64,000 bases of DNA from Opitutus terrae PB90-1 (GTDB lineage: Bacteria; Verrucomicrobiota; Verrucomicrobiia; Opitutales; Opitutaceae). The position numbers were made by a program, and so were the translations under genes. Every line of letters starts with the position of its first letter. The first letter of the stretch is position 1. The notes below the pieces were generated by a model. It ran no database searches and had not been told where the DNA came from. It saw nothing but the letters and a program-made list of their open reading frames with translations. Where the stretch lies: assembly GCF_000019965.1 (NCBI RefSeq), contig NC_010571.1:2675001-2739000 (forward strand), written 5' to 3'. Below are positions 23,458-32,216 of the stretch, in pieces.

Positions 23458-24633
23458 ATGAACTCTCTCCGGGTGTTGTTGGCGTTTGGGCTCGTTGCGG
23501 TGGTGCCGGCTCGTGCCGTCTACGCGCCCTTGCCGGAGCAGGAGTTGCAGAAGGACTGGACCGTGACGTTGCGCGCCGGCGTGATGTACGACAGCAATAT
23601 TTTCGGCGCCGACGAAGGGGCGATCAGCAGCTTCGTCTATCAGGCCGCCCCGACGCTGGCCTACAGCGGCTCACTGGACGACCAGACGTTCGCGCAATTC
23701 GCCTATGGGTTGGTGATCGATCACTTCGTGGACCGGCCGGGCGACAAGACGCTCGACAGCCACAACCTCACCGCGCGGCTGGCGCACGCGTTCTCTAGCT
23801 CCACGAACATCGACCTGAGCGACACCTATCAGATCGCGAAGAATCCCGAGTCGCTGCTGGCGGGCCTGCCGGTGAACACCGATCAGTCGTTCAAGCGCAA
23901 CGAACTCAATGGTCGCCTCGTAGCCTCACCGCTGCCGAAGCTCGGCGCCACGGTCAAGGCGCGCAGCGTTAACTTCAACTACGACAACGCCACGCTTGGC
24001 CGAAACCTCGACCGGACGGAAAATCTCTACGGCGTCGCGGGCAGCTATGATGTCGTGCCCGAGCTGAAAGCGGTCGCGGAATACCGGCACGAGGACATCA
24101 ACTATCGGACCGGGGGCAGCACCAAGGATAAGCAGACCGACTTCCTGATGGGCGGGTTCGATTACGCCGTCGCGCGGAAGCTGGCGATCACGGGCCGGCT
24201 CGGCGCGCAGTGGCGCTCCCGCTCGGCCGAGACCGATACGACCAGCCCCTATGCGGAATTTTCGGCCAAGTATGACTATGCCAAGAGGTCGTTCCTGAGC
24301 GCGGGCTACATGCACACGTTCGAGGAGACGTCGAACGTGGCGACGTTCACCGACACGCGGGTGAACCGGCTCTTCGTCAACGTGCAGCACGCCGTGAGCG
24401 CGCTCGTGGTGGCCTCCGCATCGATCACCTACGAGCCCTCGCAGCTGCAGGGCCGGCGCGGCACGAGCGATTTTGACGAGACGACCACGCGCGTGGGGCT
24501 CGGGTTGACCTGGCTGCCGACGGCGCACTGGGCCTTCTCCGCGAGCTACGACCACGATCAGATCGAGTCCGACGTGCCGGGGCGCGGCCAGGATCGCGAT
24601 CGCGTGGGCGTGAGCGCAAGCTACGCGTTCTGA
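23458..24633 (+). CDS. Outer-membrane beta-barrel protein (BBP2-like)
   Basis: A 391-aa protein with a signal peptide (about 1-20, ending in ARA). It then runs through alternating amphipathic strands, such as WTVTLRAGVMYDSNIF and ADYFS-like repeats, to a C-terminal aromatic residue (GVSASYAF), as required for BamA recognition. The pattern resembles the putative beta-barrel porin 2 group, which is often encoded with exopolysaccharide genes and may replace Wza as the exit pore. It lies between the GT39-like gene and the Wzz/BY-kinase. Confidence 0.82.
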   Translation: MNSLRVLLAFGLVAVVPARAVYAPLPEQELQKDWTVTLRAGVMYDSNIFGADEGAISSFVYQAAPTLAYSGSLDDQTFAQFAYGLVIDHFVDRPGDKTLDSHNLTARLAHAFSSSTNIDLSDTYQIAKNPESLLAGLPVNTDQSFKRNELNGRLVASPLPKLGATVKARSVNFNYDNATLGRNLDRTENLYGVAGSYDVVPELKAVAEYRHEDINYRTGGSTKDKQTDFLMGGFDYAVARKLAITGRLGAQWRSRSAETDTTSPYAEFSAKYDYAKRSFLSAGYMHTFEETSNVATFTDTRVNRLFVNVQHAVSALVVASASITYEPSQLQGRRGTSDFDETTTRVGLGLTWLPTAHWAFSASYDHDQIESDVPGRGQDRDRVGVSASYAF

Positions 24634-24818
24634 GCAAATCCGCAGGTCGGCAGAGGTGGGGCGAGGCGTTCCGCCGAGCCGATGGCACGAGTCGGCCCGC
24701 TCTCTGGCTCACCGGGACGGTTCGCCCTACCGTTCAGCCCGCAGCCGCTGCTTCACGGTTCCGTGACGACAATGAGCTTGCCGGGCTGAGCGGCCAGCCG
24801 TTCGCTCTCCGCGACCTC

Positions 24819-26993
24819 ATGGTTCCCACCTCCGCCAGCAAGGACAGCGCCTCGCTTGCCGATTTCATGCAATTGCTGCGTCAGCGGAAGGCCCTGATCG
24901 CGCTGATCCTCGGGCTGGTCCTGATCACCACGATCGTAGTCACGGCGTTCCTGCCGCGGTGGTATCTGGCTACGACCAAGATCCGCGTCGAGAAGCCGGA
25001 GGGCGAGGTGAAGCTTTTCCAGGCGCAGAGCAGCAGCTACTACGATCCGTATTTCCTGCAGGATCAGTTCAAGATCATGCAGTCGGAGAAAATTCTCTAT
25101 CCGGTGATCGAGAACCTTGGATTGAACACGCGCCTGGCGCCGTTGCTCGGTGCGACCGGGCCGCTGCCGTCGGCGATGACCTATCGCTACCTGCTCAACA
25201 AGATGCTGGCAGTCGAATCGCAGCGCAGTTCCTCGCTGATCGAGATCAACGTGTACGCGCAGGAGCCGCCGCTCGCGGCCGCGATCGCGAACGAAATTGC
25301 GCGGGTGTATTCGGACGATCGGATCGCGCTCGCGACGTCGGAGCAGCGCGAGGGCCTGGCGCATTTGCGCAAGGAACTCGAGGCGCAGGAGCAGGTGGTC
25401 AGCGCGCAGCGCGACACGGTCGAGCGACTGCGCAAGGACCTGAACATTTCCGGCGTCGACCTCAACGCGCGCTACTCCGACATGGAGATCGAGACGCTGC
25501 GGCAGATGCAGAACTCGCTGATCGCGCTGAGCGTCGATGCGATCGGCCGGCGCACGCGGTGGGAGCGGTTCAAGAGCATCGCCCCGGCTGACCGGCTGAG
25601 CCTGGTCAACTCCGAGCTGATCCAGGACACGAACATCCAGAATCTGCTGCAGGCCTATCTCGTCGCGGATCAGAATGTCACGCGGCTGCAATCGCGGCTC
25701 GGCGAGGCGCATCCGGATCTGATCGCGGCGGTGGACAACCGCGCGAAGATTCGCGAGCAGCTCGACGGGCAACTACGCGGCTATGAAAGCGCGCTCGAAA
25801 TCGCGTATCAGGAGGCGGACTCGCGCGTTGCCGAGCTGAAGAACCAGCTGGCGCAGGCGAAAGTGGCGCAGATTCTCTCCGCGCGGGAACGCATGCGGCC
25901 CTTCGAGGAGGCGGCGCAAAAACTCGAGGACGAAACGCGGCTGCTGACGACGCTCAAGCTCACGCTCCGGCAGCGGGAGATCGATTTTCAAGTGCCGAAG
26001 CGCACGATCGAGATCCTGAACACGGCGGAGCCGCCGCGTTATCCCAGCCGGCCCAACTGGACGCTGAGCATCGCGCTCGCGCTCGTGTTCGGCTCGTTGC
26101 TCGGAGTGGGCGCGGCGCTGCTGCTGGAATATTTCGATACGAGCTTCCGCACGGTGGGCGATGTGGAGACGCGGCTGAAGCTGCCGGTGCTGGGCGTCAT
26201 TCCGCGTCAGACGGATCCGCTCGGCGGCGATGAAGATCCCGCGGAGGCCGAGCCGTATCGTGTGTTGCAGACGAATCTGAATCTGGCGCTGAAGCCGGGG
26301 CAGCCGGCCTCGCTGGTGATCTTTTCGGCGGGCCCGGGCGAAGGGAAATCGACCACGCTCTTCCGACTTGCGCGGCTGGCCGCCGCGGCGGGCGAGCGCG
26401 TCGTGCTGATCGACTCCGATTTCCGCCGGCCTGCGCAGCACCGGCTGGCGGAGCGACCGCGCGAGCCGGGCTTGAGCGATTGGTTGATGAACCGCCAGCC
26501 GCTCGAGACGATCGTGCAACGCGAGCTCGCGCCGAACCTCGATTTCATTCCGAGCGGGGGCGTGCCGGGCTTCACGCTCGGTTTGCTGCAGGTGAACCGG
26601 TTGAAGGAGTTGATCGCGACGCTGCGCGGCCGCTACGACAAGATCCTGTTCGATTCGCCGCCAATCATCGGCGTGAGCGATGCGAGCGTGCTCGCCAGCG
26701 TCATGGATGGCGCGGTGCTGCTGATCCAGCACCGGCGCAATCCGCAAAGCATGGTGCTGCGCGCGCAGCAGATCGTGGAAGCGATCAAGACGCCGCTGCT
26801 AGGCGTGGTGCTCACGCAGGTGCCGGAGAACGCCGGCGGCGACTACGGCTACTACACGCACAATTACTCCTACTACAGCGACGGTTCGCATCGGCGGCAT
26901 CGCCCCGGCCCGAGCGCAGCGCACCAAGCTGCGCCGGCGGTGGAAGGCGACCGGCTGGTGCTGCGCGAACCCGAGCGCAAGGACCCGGCGTAG
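24819..26993 (+). CDS. Polysaccharide co-polymerase fused to BY-kinase (Wzc-like)
   Basis: A 724-aa inner-membrane protein. The N-terminal Wzz domain has TM1 at about 31-51, long coiled coils (about 170-230 and 300-395) and TM2 at about 411-431. The cytoplasmic tyrosine kinase has Walker A GPGEGKST (near 505), A' VVLIDSDFRRP (near 527) and B KILFDSPPIIG (near 607). The C-terminal tail GDYGYYTHNYSYY has six tyrosines in 12 residues, the usual autophosphorylation cluster. It controls chain length and export of a surface polysaccharide with the upstream barrel and GT39-like protein. No cognate phosphatase is in the window. Confidence 0.94.
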   Translation: MVPTSASKDSASLADFMQLLRQRKALIALILGLVLITTIVVTAFLPRWYLATTKIRVEKPEGEVKLFQAQSSSYYDPYFLQDQFKIMQSEKILYPVIENLGLNTRLAPLLGATGPLPSAMTYRYLLNKMLAVESQRSSSLIEINVYAQEPPLAAAIANEIARVYSDDRIALATSEQREGLAHLRKELEAQEQVVSAQRDTVERLRKDLNISGVDLNARYSDMEIETLRQMQNSLIALSVDAIGRRTRWERFKSIAPADRLSLVNSELIQDTNIQNLLQAYLVADQNVTRLQSRLGEAHPDLIAAVDNRAKIREQLDGQLRGYESALEIAYQEADSRVAELKNQLAQAKVAQILSARERMRPFEEAAQKLEDETRLLTTLKLTLRQREIDFQVPKRTIEILNTAEPPRYPSRPNWTLSIALALVFGSLLGVGAALLLEYFDTSFRTVGDVETRLKLPVLGVIPRQTDPLGGDEDPAEAEPYRVLQTNLNLALKPGQPASLVIFSAGPGEGKSTTLFRLARLAAAAGERVVLIDSDFRRPAQHRLAERPREPGLSDWLMNRQPLETIVQRELAPNLDFIPSGGVPGFTLGLLQVNRLKELIATLRGRYDKILFDSPPIIGVSDASVLASVMDGAVLLIQHRRNPQSMVLRAQQIVEAIKTPLLGVVLTQVPENAGGDYGYYTHNYSYYSDGSHRRHRPGPSAAHQAAPAVEGDRLVLREPERKDPA

Positions 26994-27033
26994 TGCGGCC
27001 GGCAGCGTGTCCGGAGAGGCCCTGCAATCTTTC

Positions 27034-27071
27034 AAAATAGCAGTTGACGGAGCCGGGGCGGACCTTACTTC
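27034..27071 (+). promoter_or_regulatory. Putative tRNA-Gly promoter
   Basis: AAAATAGCAGTTGACGG (27034-27050) carries -35 TTGACG (27044-27049) behind an A-tract. TACTTC at 27066-27071, 16 bp later, is a weak -10. The tRNA begins 15 bp after it. Confidence 0.45.
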
Positions 27072-27085
27072 TTGCGGTCTGCTCT

Positions 27086-27161
<76 letters not shown>

Positions 27162-27166
27162 TTTTC

Positions 27167-27197
27167 AAAAAGCCGCTGATCATCAGCGGCTTTTTTT
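27167..27197 (+). terminator. Rho-independent terminator after tRNA-Gly
   Basis: AAAAAGCCGCTGAT / ATCAGCGGCTTTTTTT is a long perfect stem with a U-tract, starting 5 bp after the CCA end. With A-residues on its left flank it could also terminate the minus-strand purF-like gene. Confidence 0.92.
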
Positions 27198-27220
27198 GTT
27201 GGTAGATGCGCCAGCGCGCT

Positions 27221-27293
27221 GGTGGAACCCGCCGTCCCGGCGCGGCGTTTCGGAGCCGTGGTCAACGCGAGCCCGGCGCGGATGCCGGGCACC
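27221..27293. repeat. Inverted GC element (copy 2 of 2) near the purF-like stop
   Basis: The ends GGTGGAACCCGCCGTCCCGG and GCCCGGCGCGGATGCCGGGC followed by ACC match the element at 11427-11507. Confidence 0.8.
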
Positions 27294-27305
27294 TTCCCGC
27301 GTCAG

Positions 27306-28706
27306 CTATTCCTGCCCGTCCCAGCAGTAGGTGCAGAGCTTTTCTTTCGGCAGTCCGATGGCGCCAACCAGATCATCCAGCTGCTGGTATTGCAGCGTGG
27401 TGAGCCCGAGCCGCTGCCGGATCCGCTCCACCATCGCCTTGCACTGCGGCGTGTCCGGTTGCGCGTAGGCGGCCGGCGGCGCTCCATCGTGGCCCTCCAG
27501 CTCCTTGATCGCGCGGCGGCCGGCGAGATCGAGTTCTGATTTCGAGCGCGAGAAGTTGAGAAACTTGCAGCCGTGGATCAGCGGCGGGCAGGCGGGGCGC
27601 ATGTGCACCTCGCGCGCGCCGTAGTCGAAGATTCGCTGGACGGTGTCGCGCAACTGCGTGCCGCGGACGATCGAGTCTTCGCAGAACAGGAGCCGCTGGC
27701 CCTGGATCAGCTCGCGCACCGGAATGATCTTCATCCGCGCGACGAGCTCGCGCGTGGGCTGGTCCTGCGGCATGAAGCTGCGCGACCACGTCGGCGTGTA
27801 TTTCACGAACGGCCGGCGGAACGGGATGTGTTTTTCCTGCGCGTAGCCCATCGCATGCCCGGTGCCCGAGTCGGGAATGCCCGCGACAACATCGACGGGC
27901 GTGGAGTCGCGGCGGGCGAGCGCGGCCCCGCTGCGGTAGCGCGCCGCCTCGGTGTTGATGCCCTCGTAGGTGGAGGCCGGGTAGCCGTAGTAGACCCAGA
28001 GGAACGCACAGATCTGCGAGCGATGGCCGGCGAGGGCGAGGACGTCGAAGCCCTCGGCCGTCAGGCGCACGATTTCGCCGGGGCCGAGTTCGCGCACGGT
28101 TTCGTAGCCCAGATTGGGAAACGCGCAGCTCTCGAGCGTGACGGCGTAAGCGCCGGGCTTGTGGCCGATGACGATCGGCGTGCGACCGAGTTTGTCGCGC
28201 GCCGCATAGACGCCTTCGTCGGTCAGCAACAGCAGCGAGCACGAGCCTTCGATCGCCTCCTGCGCGATCTGAATGCCCTCCGCGAACGTCGCGCCCTGAT
28301 TGATGTACAACGCGACCAACTCCGTGGGGTTGATCTCGCCGCCGCTCATTTCGGAAAAATGCGCCGAGCGCAGCCCGAACGCCTTTTTGACGAGCTCCGC
28401 GGTGTTGGCGATGCGGCCGACCGTGACGATCGCGTAGTTGCCGAGATGCGAGCCGATCATCAACGGCTGATCCTCGGTATCGCTGATCACGCCGATGCCC
28501 ATCCGGCCTTTCAGCTTCATGACGTCGAACTCGAATTTCGAACGGAATTGCGCGTTCGAGATGTCGTGAATGTAACGCTGGCACGCGGTGCCGTCGTGCA
28601 CGGCCAATCCGCCCCGGCGCGTGCCGAGATGCGAATGGTAATCCGTGCCGTAGTAGAGATCCGCGACGCAGTCGGTTTTGGAAACAACGCCAAAATAGCC
28701 ACCCAT
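27306..28706 (-). CDS. PurF-like amidophosphoribosyltransferase lacking the N-terminal Cys
   Basis: A 466-aa protein with the two-domain layout of PurF. An Ntn-type glutaminase-like N-terminal half contains GTDYHSHLGTRRGGLAV and SHLGNYAIVTVGRIAN. A phosphoribosyltransferase half has the PRPP-loop LLFCEDSIVRGT (339-350) and ends with CTYC (458-461). PurF normally exposes a catalytic cysteine at the mature N-terminus (C-G-x-F-G). Here the start is MGGYFGVVSK, so the position is Gly and glutaminase activity is doubtful. I recall a similar paralogue in Bacteroidetes. ATG 28706 is chosen; upstream in-frame sequence (to 29036) is antisense to the next gene. Confidence 0.88.
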   Translation of the reverse strand: MGGYFGVVSKTDCVADLYYGTDYHSHLGTRRGGLAVHDGTACQRYIHDISNAQFRSKFEFDVMKLKGRMGIGVISDTEDQPLMIGSHLGNYAIVTVGRIANTAELVKKAFGLRSAHFSEMSGGEINPTELVALYINQGATFAEGIQIAQEAIEGSCSLLLLTDEGVYAARDKLGRTPIVIGHKPGAYAVTLESCAFPNLGYETVRELGPGEIVRLTAEGFDVLALAGHRSQICAFLWVYYGYPASTYEGINTEAARYRSGAALARRDSTPVDVVAGIPDSGTGHAMGYAQEKHIPFRRPFVKYTPTWSRSFMPQDQPTRELVARMKIIPVRELIQGQRLLFCEDSIVRGTQLRDTVQRIFDYGAREVHMRPACPPLIHGCKFLNFSRSKSELDLAGRRAIKELEGHDGAPPAAYAQPDTPQCKAMVERIRQRLGLTTLQYQQLDDLVGAIGLPKEKLCTYCWDGQE

Positions 28707-28866
28707 GGGAGTCGAAAGGACGCGGGATGTTGCGGCTGGCGAACCGGTCACACAAGCGCCAATCCCAAATGCGCGGGAACTTGGTCGGCGTCGCGCCCGC
28801 GGTGTGAACTCCGGACCACGTGCGACGCCGTCAATTCGCGCGTTGCCGGGCGGGCGTCGTGACGCC

Positions 28867-29559
28867 ATGAACACCGACGTGAAAGCCTCCGATCTGTTCA
28901 CCTTCCCCGCCTCGCTGGCCCCGTTCGCACCCCACTTCCCGTTGGACGTGGAGCCGTGGGAATGGCTGAAGCGGATCGGTCCGGCGCTCACCGGGTTCTC
29001 GATGCCGCCGCTGGAAATCAAGTTCCCGGCCGGCATCCATGTCGAAGGGCAGATCTGGCTGCATCCGACCGTGCGGCTGCCGGGTCACGCGACCCTGATC
29101 GGTCCGGCGTGGATCGGGGCGCATACGGAAATCCGACCCGGCGCGTTCGTGCGCGGCAACGTAATCGTCGGCGAGCGTTGCGTGCTGGGGAATTCGTGCG
29201 AGTTCAAAAACTGCCTGTTGCTCGACCGCGTGCAGGTGCCGCACTTCGCCTATGTGGGCGACTCGATCCTTGGCAATGGCTCGCACCTCGGCGCGGGCGT
29301 GATCTGCTCGAACCTGCGGCTCGACCAGCAGCCGGTGTTGCTGCGGGAAGGCGACCAGGTGCACGAAACGGGTTTGCGGAAATTCGGCGCGATCCTCGGC
29401 GACGCGGCGGAAGTGGGCTGCAACAGCGTGCTGCAACCGGGCACGGTGCTCGGCCGGCGCGCGCTCGTCGCGCCGCTCACCGCGGCCGGAGGCGTGCTGC
29501 CGGCCAACACGCTGACGCGCCACCGGCGGGAGCTGGCGACACTGCCGCGACGGGACTGA
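28867..29559 (+). CDS. Left-handed beta-helix hexapeptide acyltransferase-like protein
   Basis: A 230-aa protein made largely of hexapeptide repeats (WLHPTVRLPGHATLIGPAWI, IRPGAFVRGNVIVGERCVLG, GVICSNLRLDQQP). It resembles the C-terminal acetyltransferase half of GlmU and related sugar acyltransferases or nucleotidyltransferases. An N-terminal 45-residue region precedes the helix. No Rossmann uridylyltransferase domain is present. ATG 28867 is used; longer reading overlaps the divergent purF-like promoter. The acyl acceptor is unknown. Confidence 0.85.
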   Translation: MNTDVKASDLFTFPASLAPFAPHFPLDVEPWEWLKRIGPALTGFSMPPLEIKFPAGIHVEGQIWLHPTVRLPGHATLIGPAWIGAHTEIRPGAFVRGNVIVGERCVLGNSCEFKNCLLLDRVQVPHFAYVGDSILGNGSHLGAGVICSNLRLDQQPVLLREGDQVHETGLRKFGAILGDAAEVGCNSVLQPGTVLGRRALVAPLTAAGGVLPANTLTRHRRELATLPRRD

Positions 29560-29592
29560 GACGCCCGCCGGCCAGTCCGGTGACTAGGGTGG

Positions 29593-29642
29593 GGCGGCCA
29601 TGCCACTGGGCACGGGCGTCGCGCCCGTGGGGTTTGGCCGCC
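29593..29642. repeat. Nested palindrome before trpS
   Basis: Outer arms GGCGGCCA and TGGCCGCC enclose CACGGGCG-TCG-CGCCCGTG. Not followed by a T-run. Confidence 0.7.
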
Positions 29643-29670
29643 AGCGAGTGACGCTTCGGCAAACCGGGGA

Positions 29671-29747
29671 GAAAATCGTTCTCGTTCTCGTTCTCTTTCT
29701 CGTTCTCTCTTTTCGATCCGAGAAAGATCACGAGAAAGAGAAAGATT
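29671..29747. repeat. Hexamer-based inverted element (copy 2 of 2) before trpS
   Basis: A run of CGTTCT/TTTCT units is followed by CGAGAAAGATCACGAGAAAG units. The arms can fold on each other. It ends 10 bp upstream of the trpS start, so it must lie in the trpS leader. Confidence 0.8.
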
Positions 29748-29756
29748 CCTCCAGTC

Positions 29757-30722
29757 ATGCGCATCCTCTCAGGCATCCAACCTTCCGGCACGCTGCACAT
29801 CGGCAATTACTTCGGCATGATGAAGCCGGCCATCGAGCTGCAGGAGCGCGGCGAGGCCTACTACTTCATCGCTGACTATCATTCGATGACCTCGCTGTTC
29901 GATCCCGAGCAGCGGCGGCAAAACACGCTCGGCGTGGCGCTGGATTTCCTCGCCTGCGGGCTGGATCCCAAGCGCAGCGTGTTCTGGCGGCAGAGTGACG
30001 TGGCTGAAGTGACGGAGCTCACCTGGATCATCGGCACGCTTACACCGATGGGATTGCTCGAGCGCGCGCACAGCTACAAGGACAAGACGGCACGCGGCAT
30101 TTCGCCGAACTTCGGGCTCTTTGCCTATCCTGTGCTGATGGCGGCGGACATTCTGCTCTTCGATTCGAATCTCGTGCCGGTCGGCAGGGATCAGAAGCAG
30201 CACGTCGAGATGACGCGCGACATCGCGATCAAGTTCAACCAGGCCTACGGCGAGACGTTGGTCGTGCCGGAGCCGGAGATCCGCGACGAGACCGCGATCG
30301 TGCCGGGGCTCGACGGCCAGAAGATGAGCAAGAGCTACGGCAACACGGTGGAGATTTTTGGCGACGAGAAAGCGATCCGGAAAAAAATCATGGGGATCAA
30401 GATGGACTCGCGCACGCCGGCCGAGCCGAAGCCTAACGCCGACCAGAACATTGCGATCCAGCTCCTGAAGCTCGTGGCACCGGCCGAGGTGGCGCGCGAG
30501 ACCGAGGAGCGGTTGCGTGCCGGCGGGCTCGGCTACGGCGATCTGAAGAAGGCGTTGTTCGAGCATTATTGGAGTTTCTTCGCCCCGGCGCGCGCGAAAC
30601 GCGCCGAGCTGGCGGCCAACCTCGATTACGTGAACGGCGTCTTGCGGGACGGTGCCGAGCGCGCGCGGGCCACGGCCACGGTTGTCCTCGAGCGCGCGCG
30701 GCGGGCGTGCGGGCTGGCGTGA
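29757..30722 (+). CDS. trpS: Tryptophan-tRNA ligase
   Basis: A 321-aa class I aminoacyl-tRNA synthetase. The HIGH-type motif is TLHIGN (SGIQPSGTLHIGNYFG), the KMSKS motif is DGQKMSKSYGNT, and the ATP/Trp-site segments AADILLFDSNLVPVGRDQKQ are conserved. Length is normal for bacterial TrpS. ATG 29757 gives the standard N-terminus, just after the hexamer inverted repeat. The 3' end overlaps the start of a methyltransferase gene, so the two are likely co-transcribed. Confidence 0.97.
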   Translation: MRILSGIQPSGTLHIGNYFGMMKPAIELQERGEAYYFIADYHSMTSLFDPEQRRQNTLGVALDFLACGLDPKRSVFWRQSDVAEVTELTWIIGTLTPMGLLERAHSYKDKTARGISPNFGLFAYPVLMAADILLFDSNLVPVGRDQKQHVEMTRDIAIKFNQAYGETLVVPEPEIRDETAIVPGLDGQKMSKSYGNTVEIFGDEKAIRKKIMGIKMDSRTPAEPKPNADQNIAIQLLKLVAPAEVARETEERLRAGGLGYGDLKKALFEHYWSFFAPARAKRAELAANLDYVNGVLRDGAERARATATVVLERARRACGLA

Positions 30723-31519
30723 GCGGCCGCCGGCGCCGCGGCTACGCGGGGATCCTTGACGAGGCGCAGCTGCAGTTTCGCGACAACGCGGAGCTCGAAC
30801 GGTATTACGAAGAAAAATACCGCGGCGGCGGCTACGAAGCCGGTTGCGTGCGGTTTGGCATCAACATCAGCGAGCTCTATCACGTGGAGCGCCACCACGC
30901 GGCGTTTCGCGCGATGGCGCCGCAGCCTGGGCAGGTGCTGCTGGACGCCGGCTGCGGCACCGGCCGGCTCGCGGCGCAGCTCGCCGCGAGCGGCGCGGAG
31001 GTGCAGGCCGTCGACATTGCGGGCAACGCGTTCGATCCGGCGCACGCCGCGATCGCTCATCTTCACTTCCAGAAAATGAATCTGGAGCAGCTCGATTTTC
31101 CGGACGGCACGTTCGATCAGATCGTCTGTGTGGAGGCGCTGGAGCATGTACTCGATCCGCAGCGGGTGCTGGCGGAATTTCGGCGCACGCTGAAGTCGGC
31201 CGGCCGGCTCGTGCTGAGTTATCCGACAGTAAACCGCACTGCGATGCAGCGGCTGCACCGCGTGCTGCGGATCGGGCGGCCGATCGGGATTTCGGAGCAC
31301 CTCAACGAGTGGAGTTTCGCCGAGCTGCGAGAGCACGTCACCGCCGCGGGGTTCCGGCTGCGGACTGCGGAAGGGATCGTGTTCGACCTCGGCCTGCTGA
31401 ACGGGCTCAAGGCGGTGTCGCGTTCGTTCGCGCTCGGGCTTACGAAATTCTCGCTGAAGATCCGCCGTTTTCCGCGCAACTCGCTGTTTGTTTCGGCGGT
31501 GTTCGCAAAGGTGGGGTGA
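30719..31519 (+). CDS. Class I SAM-dependent methyltransferase
   Basis: A 266-aa methyltransferase with motif I LLDAGCGTGRLAAQLAASG, a post-I acidic motif AVDIAG, the motif IV region QIVCVEALEHVLDP and a YPTVNRTAM segment after it. The type resembles UbiE/Methyltransf_11 proteins acting on small molecules or glycans. GTG 30719 overlaps the trpS stop (GTGA), and the upstream codons give no homology. The substrate is unknown; its coupling to trpS gives no clear clue. Confidence 0.82.
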   Translation: MSGRRRRGYAGILDEAQLQFRDNAELERYYEEKYRGGGYEAGCVRFGINISELYHVERHHAAFRAMAPQPGQVLLDAGCGTGRLAAQLAASGAEVQAVDIAGNAFDPAHAAIAHLHFQKMNLEQLDFPDGTFDQIVCVEALEHVLDPQRVLAEFRRTLKSAGRLVLSYPTVNRTAMQRLHRVLRIGRPIGISEHLNEWSFAELREHVTAAGFRLRTAEGIVFDLGLLNGLKAVSRSFALGLTKFSLKIRRFPRNSLFVSAVFAKVG

Positions 31520-31553
31520 GCGGCAGAGACCCGCTCCGCAAAGGAGCGAATCC

Positions 31554-32216
31554 CTAGACCACCGTCTCGCGCGGGAGTTGCAGCTTCGCGATCTCCGCGA
31601 AAATCCGCGAGCTCGCGATTTGATACCGCTCTTTGCCGGCCTCAAGCGCATCGTAGACTGTCGGATTGAGCGGGCGGCCGAAAACGACCGACACGGGCGT
31701 GCCGAACCGCGGGAACTTCACCCCTTTGCCAAACGCCTCGTAGGAACCGAAAATGCGCGCCGGGACGACAGGCACCTGCGATTTGCAGACGATGAAGCCG
31801 ACGCCGGGCTTGGGGTGCTGCAACTGGCCATCGGGCGAGCGCGTGCCCTCGGGAAAAAGGATTAGCCCCTTGTCTTCCTTCAACGCACGGAGCACCCGCT
31901 TCAGCGCACTCACGTCCTGGCCGCCGTCACGGTCGACAGGAATTACGCCGACCGCGTCGAGCCACCACGAGGCCACGCCCGGCTTCCACAGGGTCTTGCG
32001 GGCGAAGAAGCATAGCTGGCGCGGGACCTGGATGCCGATGAGCGGAGGATCCAGAAAGCTGAGGTGATTCGCGGCGAGGAGGAAAGCTCCCTCGCGCGGC
32101 AGATTTTCCTGACCGTAGATTTGCCCCCGGAACAGGATGTCGTTCGCAACTGAGATGACGTAGTTGCACAGGCCATAGATCGGATCCATCCGATCTTGCG
32201 GGAAAGAGCGGTTCAT
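31554..32216 (-). CDS. plsC: 1-acyl-sn-glycerol-3-phosphate acyltransferase
   Basis: A 220-aa acyltransferase of the PlsC family that makes phosphatidic acid from lysophosphatidic acid at the inner membrane. The catalytic NHxxxxD motif is NHLSFLDP and the substrate motif is FPEGTRSP; VPVVPARIFG follows in its usual place. Third gene of aroA-cmk-plsC; its ATG overlaps the cmk stop in a TGATG junction. Confidence 0.93.
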   Translation of the reverse strand: MNRSFPQDRMDPIYGLCNYVISVANDILFRGQIYGQENLPREGAFLLAANHLSFLDPPLIGIQVPRQLCFFARKTLWKPGVASWWLDAVGVIPVDRDGGQDVSALKRVLRALKEDKGLILFPEGTRSPDGQLQHPKPGVGFIVCKSQVPVVPARIFGSYEAFGKGVKFPRFGTPVSVVFGRPLNPTVYDALEAGKERYQIASSRIFAEIAKLQLPRETVV

